A DNA stretch of 64,000 bases, from positions 201,073,741 to 201,137,740 of the forward strand of contig CM041465.1 in assembly GCA_023213395.1 (NCBI GenBank), in the 5' to 3' direction. The first letter of the stretch is position 1, and each line of letters starts with the position of its first letter. This DNA is from Cycas panzhihuaensis. Lineage: Eukaryota; Cycadophyta. The position numbers and the translations under genes are program-made. Of the stretch, positions 61,432-64,000 are shown in pieces. The notes below the pieces were generated by a model. That model saw nothing but the letters and a program-made list of their open reading frames with translations, ran no database searches and had not been told where the DNA came from.

Positions 61432-61794
61432 CTTGCAACAATGTCTATAAATGAACCAAAATGGACATGTTGTCTATAGTTAATTGCATGACTTGCAACA
61501 GAGGTTATAAATATATGTAGGGTGATCAATCTTACATAAGTAAACTTAAAAAACAACAACCTATTTCACACTTCATGGAATCGATATTAAAATTCATATA
61601 TGCAAATCATGGGTACCACATGTATAATAAAATATCCCCAAAAAAGGCAATAACAAATCTCACCATTATCTTATTAATCATGCTCTTGATTTGGTCATGT
61701 CTTAATCAAACTAGCACATCCCAACTAGTTCCTAGTTTTTCCCATCTTTAACATTTTCTAACTTAATAAGGCTCATATTAATTTGCTAAACTTG
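61432..61794 (-). other. Interior of the outer element, right part
   Basis: Short non-coding stretch between the chromovirus LTR and the outer element's primer site; nothing recognised. Confidence 0.4.
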
Positions 61795-61806
61795 ACTCTA
61801 ATAAAC
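61795..61806 (-). other. Decayed primer-binding site of the outer element
   Basis: The minus strand reads GTTTATTAGAGT followed by CAAG. It keeps the TAT-AGAG core of TGGTATCAGAGC plus the CAAG often seen after it, and abuts the LTR. Confidence 0.5.
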
Positions 61807-62118
61807 TATAAAACATATGAGGTGTTTAAGATATACTAATAAGCATACTAAAAAAATGAAACAAGCGTCAACACATAAGATAATAAAATAAGTGGGAGAT
61901 GATCATCTCCAAATATTGTATTATGAGAGAATGCATACTTATAAAAGCATACACTTCATGAATGTCCAATCATGCTCAGGAACCTTATGGAGACTTATAA
62001 GGGTGCATGTAAAGGAGTTAGCTTTGCACAACACTCCATAGGCTCACATATTCATGATTACGTAAGAGAGAGATTATATGAGGGGTTTGTCACTAATAAT
62101 TAAACATTATACCTAATA
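61807..62118 (-). repeat. 5' LTR of the outer element
   Basis: Matches 44039-44358 along its length, ending CCTAATA (CA decayed to TA). Confidence 0.75.
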
Positions 62119-62539
62119 ATTTGAGTATAATCCTAGATATCCCATTTTTGATAGCCTAGGAAAATGATGAACCTATTCAATAAAATATCAAATAATAATA
62201 ATAATTTGAACATGTTTCTCCCTAATAATTATATACCTATTTATACGTGATATTTTCTAGTTAATAATGAGGGTAACTTCAACGTACCAATTACTTATTA
62301 ATTATTATTAATATAAGGCCATCTTAGTTATGATTTAGATTGTAACATATTCTCTCTCCTTAAATTTTTTTCCTATAAAGATTAACAGTATAGGAGGTGC
62401 TTGCTAATTATCATCTATAGTGATCTTTCTCCTTTTAGAGGAGGTGCCTTCTTATTACATTATCATACTTATGCAACTTAGTAGAACCACTTGTGCTGTA
62501 TGATATTTACTCTACCTTGGTTTTCTCCTTATAACTTGT

Positions 62540-63420
62540 TCTATGTTGCATGTGTCGTTGTTGAGTAATATGTAGGGTTATTTATCTTATAATGTTTGTG
62601 CTTAACATCCTAAGTGGTGATGTAGGAGTGTTGCATTCTTGGGGGATGTACTATAATATTTAGATTTGCTTTCCTTTTTTTTGAAATAATTTGTCACTAT
62701 ATTTTGAGGCCCTAATATGCATCTCCTAGTATAGAGTCTTGCATCCTATTATAGTAGGTATCTTTGGTTGACCTCAATTTATTCTGTGGGTAGTCTATTT
62801 CCTATAATTTGTCTAGATCCATTGCCCCTTCATCATCATATTTTTCCAAAATTTGTGGGCTTTAGTAATCCTATATAACATTATCATAAGGCTTACTTTG
62901 GTTTGTTGAGTTGGACTCATTGGTTTGCTTTGCATGTGTTTTGTAATATATCAATTCTTTATCTTCTTTAATGTCTGATTCTAGATCTACATCAACTTTT
63001 GCTCTTGGATACTAATTAAATCCATTGATATCTTGAGGTTTGTTGTGATTATTATGAAGTAATACTAAGAGGCTCTACAATGTATTAGTGGGAATCTCAA
63101 CAATGTCATCTATTGATGGATTTTGAGTGTGAACCATGTGTGGATTGAGTTACATCTATCATTTGGCCTAAAAAGTCATTGTTAAACTGATAAAATCTTA
63201 TATCATCTATTACAACCACCCTCATCTCCTTGGCTATTTAATTGGCCTTTTAGCTTCTTTAATGTGAAACCCACCTTCTCCTATTCAGAAGTGAATTCTA
63301 TATCCAGAACTTTATCTTTGAGTATGGAAATCTATTCCTTTGGTTCTAGTTAACTATCAAACTTATATGCATATATCTCATCATAAATCTTGATTTTTTA
63401 GGGCCTATGTCCTATTATTT
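62540..63420 (-). pseudogene. Unidentified decayed coding-like sequence
   Basis: The minus strand has protein-like stretches in shifting frames. ISILKDKVLDIEF and EKVGFTLKKLKGQLNSQGDE at about 63340-63220 have a coiled-coil look. RAKVDVDLESDIKEDKELIY and QILEKYDDEGAMDLDKL at about 63020-62800 are acidic and polar. Stops are somewhat rarer than chance and mostly TAA/TAG at possible CAA/CAG. I do not recognise the family; a retroelement Gag is one option. Low confidence. Confidence 0.3.
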
Positions 63421-63699
63421 GGACATTTTAGAAAGTCTACTTGGTGATAGAATAAGGTGATTCTTTTTAATTGGATAATTATGGTGGACTTCATAATGTG
63501 GGGTGAGCTAGTGACTCTTTAAAAGCTTATTACAAAGCATCTAATCTTTCAAAAACATAAGTAAGAATTAAAAATTTTATAAATTATGATAAAAATGGAA
63601 TTAGAGCCATCATTGGTTGTTAGTCATAATGACCAATAATGTATGCTTTGTTATTGGGCTTTATTAAAACCCAAATCAAATCAAGATCTTATTAATGAT

Positions 63700-64000
63700 C
63701 ATGTTATGAATACCTCTCCTCTCCTTTCTTCCAACTTAGACTCACCCACTCATGTCATCCAAGAGCTTGAAAAGTAATTTTGGGCCTCTAACCTTAATGA
63801 CCCTCCTTTGTCCACCATTTAAAACATTCCTCCTATCCAACCTAATTCTTATGCCTTTTTTAGTCACTCTGTTAAATCTCCACCACTCATTCAACCTTCT
63901 TACTAACTATAATCTCTCCTTTAATCCATTCATCTTCCTCTTAATCAACCAACCATACCTAATAGCCAACCAATGCATGGGCCTCCTACAAAATAACTAA
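63700..64000 (+). pseudogene. Unidentified Pro-rich decayed coding sequence at the window edge
   Basis: One plus-strand frame reads DSPTHVIQELEK, stop, FWASNLNDPPLSTI, stop, NIPPIQPNSYAFFSHSVKSP, with stops only at likely CAA/CAG sites. This is more protein-like than the overlapping stop-free 82-codon frame starting at 63752. Possibly the first ORF of a retroelement; unidentified, and running off the window. Confidence 0.3.

Larger units (their letters stand above)
44039..62118 (-). mobile_element. Probable outer LTR element of a four-level nest
   Basis: About 310-320 bp repeats at 44039-44358 and 61807-62118 are in the same orientation. A minus-strand purine tract abuts the left copy (44359-44377) and a decayed primer site abuts the right copy (61795-61806), exactly as expected for LTRs of one minus-strand element. 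No target duplication was found (flanks tacaa and atttg), so a recombinant origin is possible. Its own interior amounts to about 2.6 kb; the rest is nested insertions. Confidence 0.6.

Overview
This looks like a gene-poor, repeat-packed stretch of a large plant nuclear genome. It is very AT-rich (around 30% GC by eye) and has almost no CpG. Nearly every long coding stretch is a decayed LTR-retrotransposon whose stops sit where CAA, CAG, CGA or TGG would be expected, the signature of long-term cytosine methylation and C-to-T decay. The density of old Ty1-copia elements and Ty3-gypsy chromoviruses fits a gymnosperm-like genome. Welwitschia, reported to have unusually low GC, comes to mind, but the species cannot be fixed from this window. 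No intact host gene, tRNA, rRNA or CRISPR was found.

Layout. 0-4.4 kb: 5' parts of two minus-strand elements (copia gag, chromovirus gag). 4.4-6.2 kb: plus-strand gypsy RT/RNase H/integrase. 8.2 kb: a family-A LTR with primer site. 9.8-14.1 kb: a complete but decayed copia element with both LTRs, a near-perfect 5-bp target duplication and RT/RNase H. 14.9-18.2 kb: two minus-strand copia pol remnants end to end. 18.2-24.7 kb: a minus-strand chromovirus. 25.0-28.9 kb: a compact LTR element with perfect TSDs that carries, instead of gag-pol, a captured host gene encoding a tandem-BRCT protein. 32.2-36.8 kb: a large non-autonomous LTR element without recognisable genes. 37.3-41.0 kb: family-A LTR / internal / LTR followed by a second primer site. 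42.7 kb: a gypsy RT fragment.

44.0-62.1 kb is a nest at least three and probably four levels deep. A probable outer LTR element (44039-62118) holds a chromovirus (46635-61431). The chromovirus holds a copia-like gag-only element (47645-56106, TSD TATAA). That element holds a 2.6-kb gag-remnant element (52427-55045, TSD TATAG). The third-level element has its primer-binding site in three tandem 42-bp copies and contains a broken actin-depolymerizing-factor (ADF/cofilin) sequence on the opposite strand. 62.1-64 kb holds weak coding-like remnants that I could not name.

The biology visible here is the turnover of retroelements: repeated nesting, loss of coding capacity, spread of non-autonomous forms, and two cases of host-gene sequence lying inside LTR elements. 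Boundaries with a matching TSD are exact to the base. Boundaries without a TSD, and the limits of decayed coding regions, are approximate.
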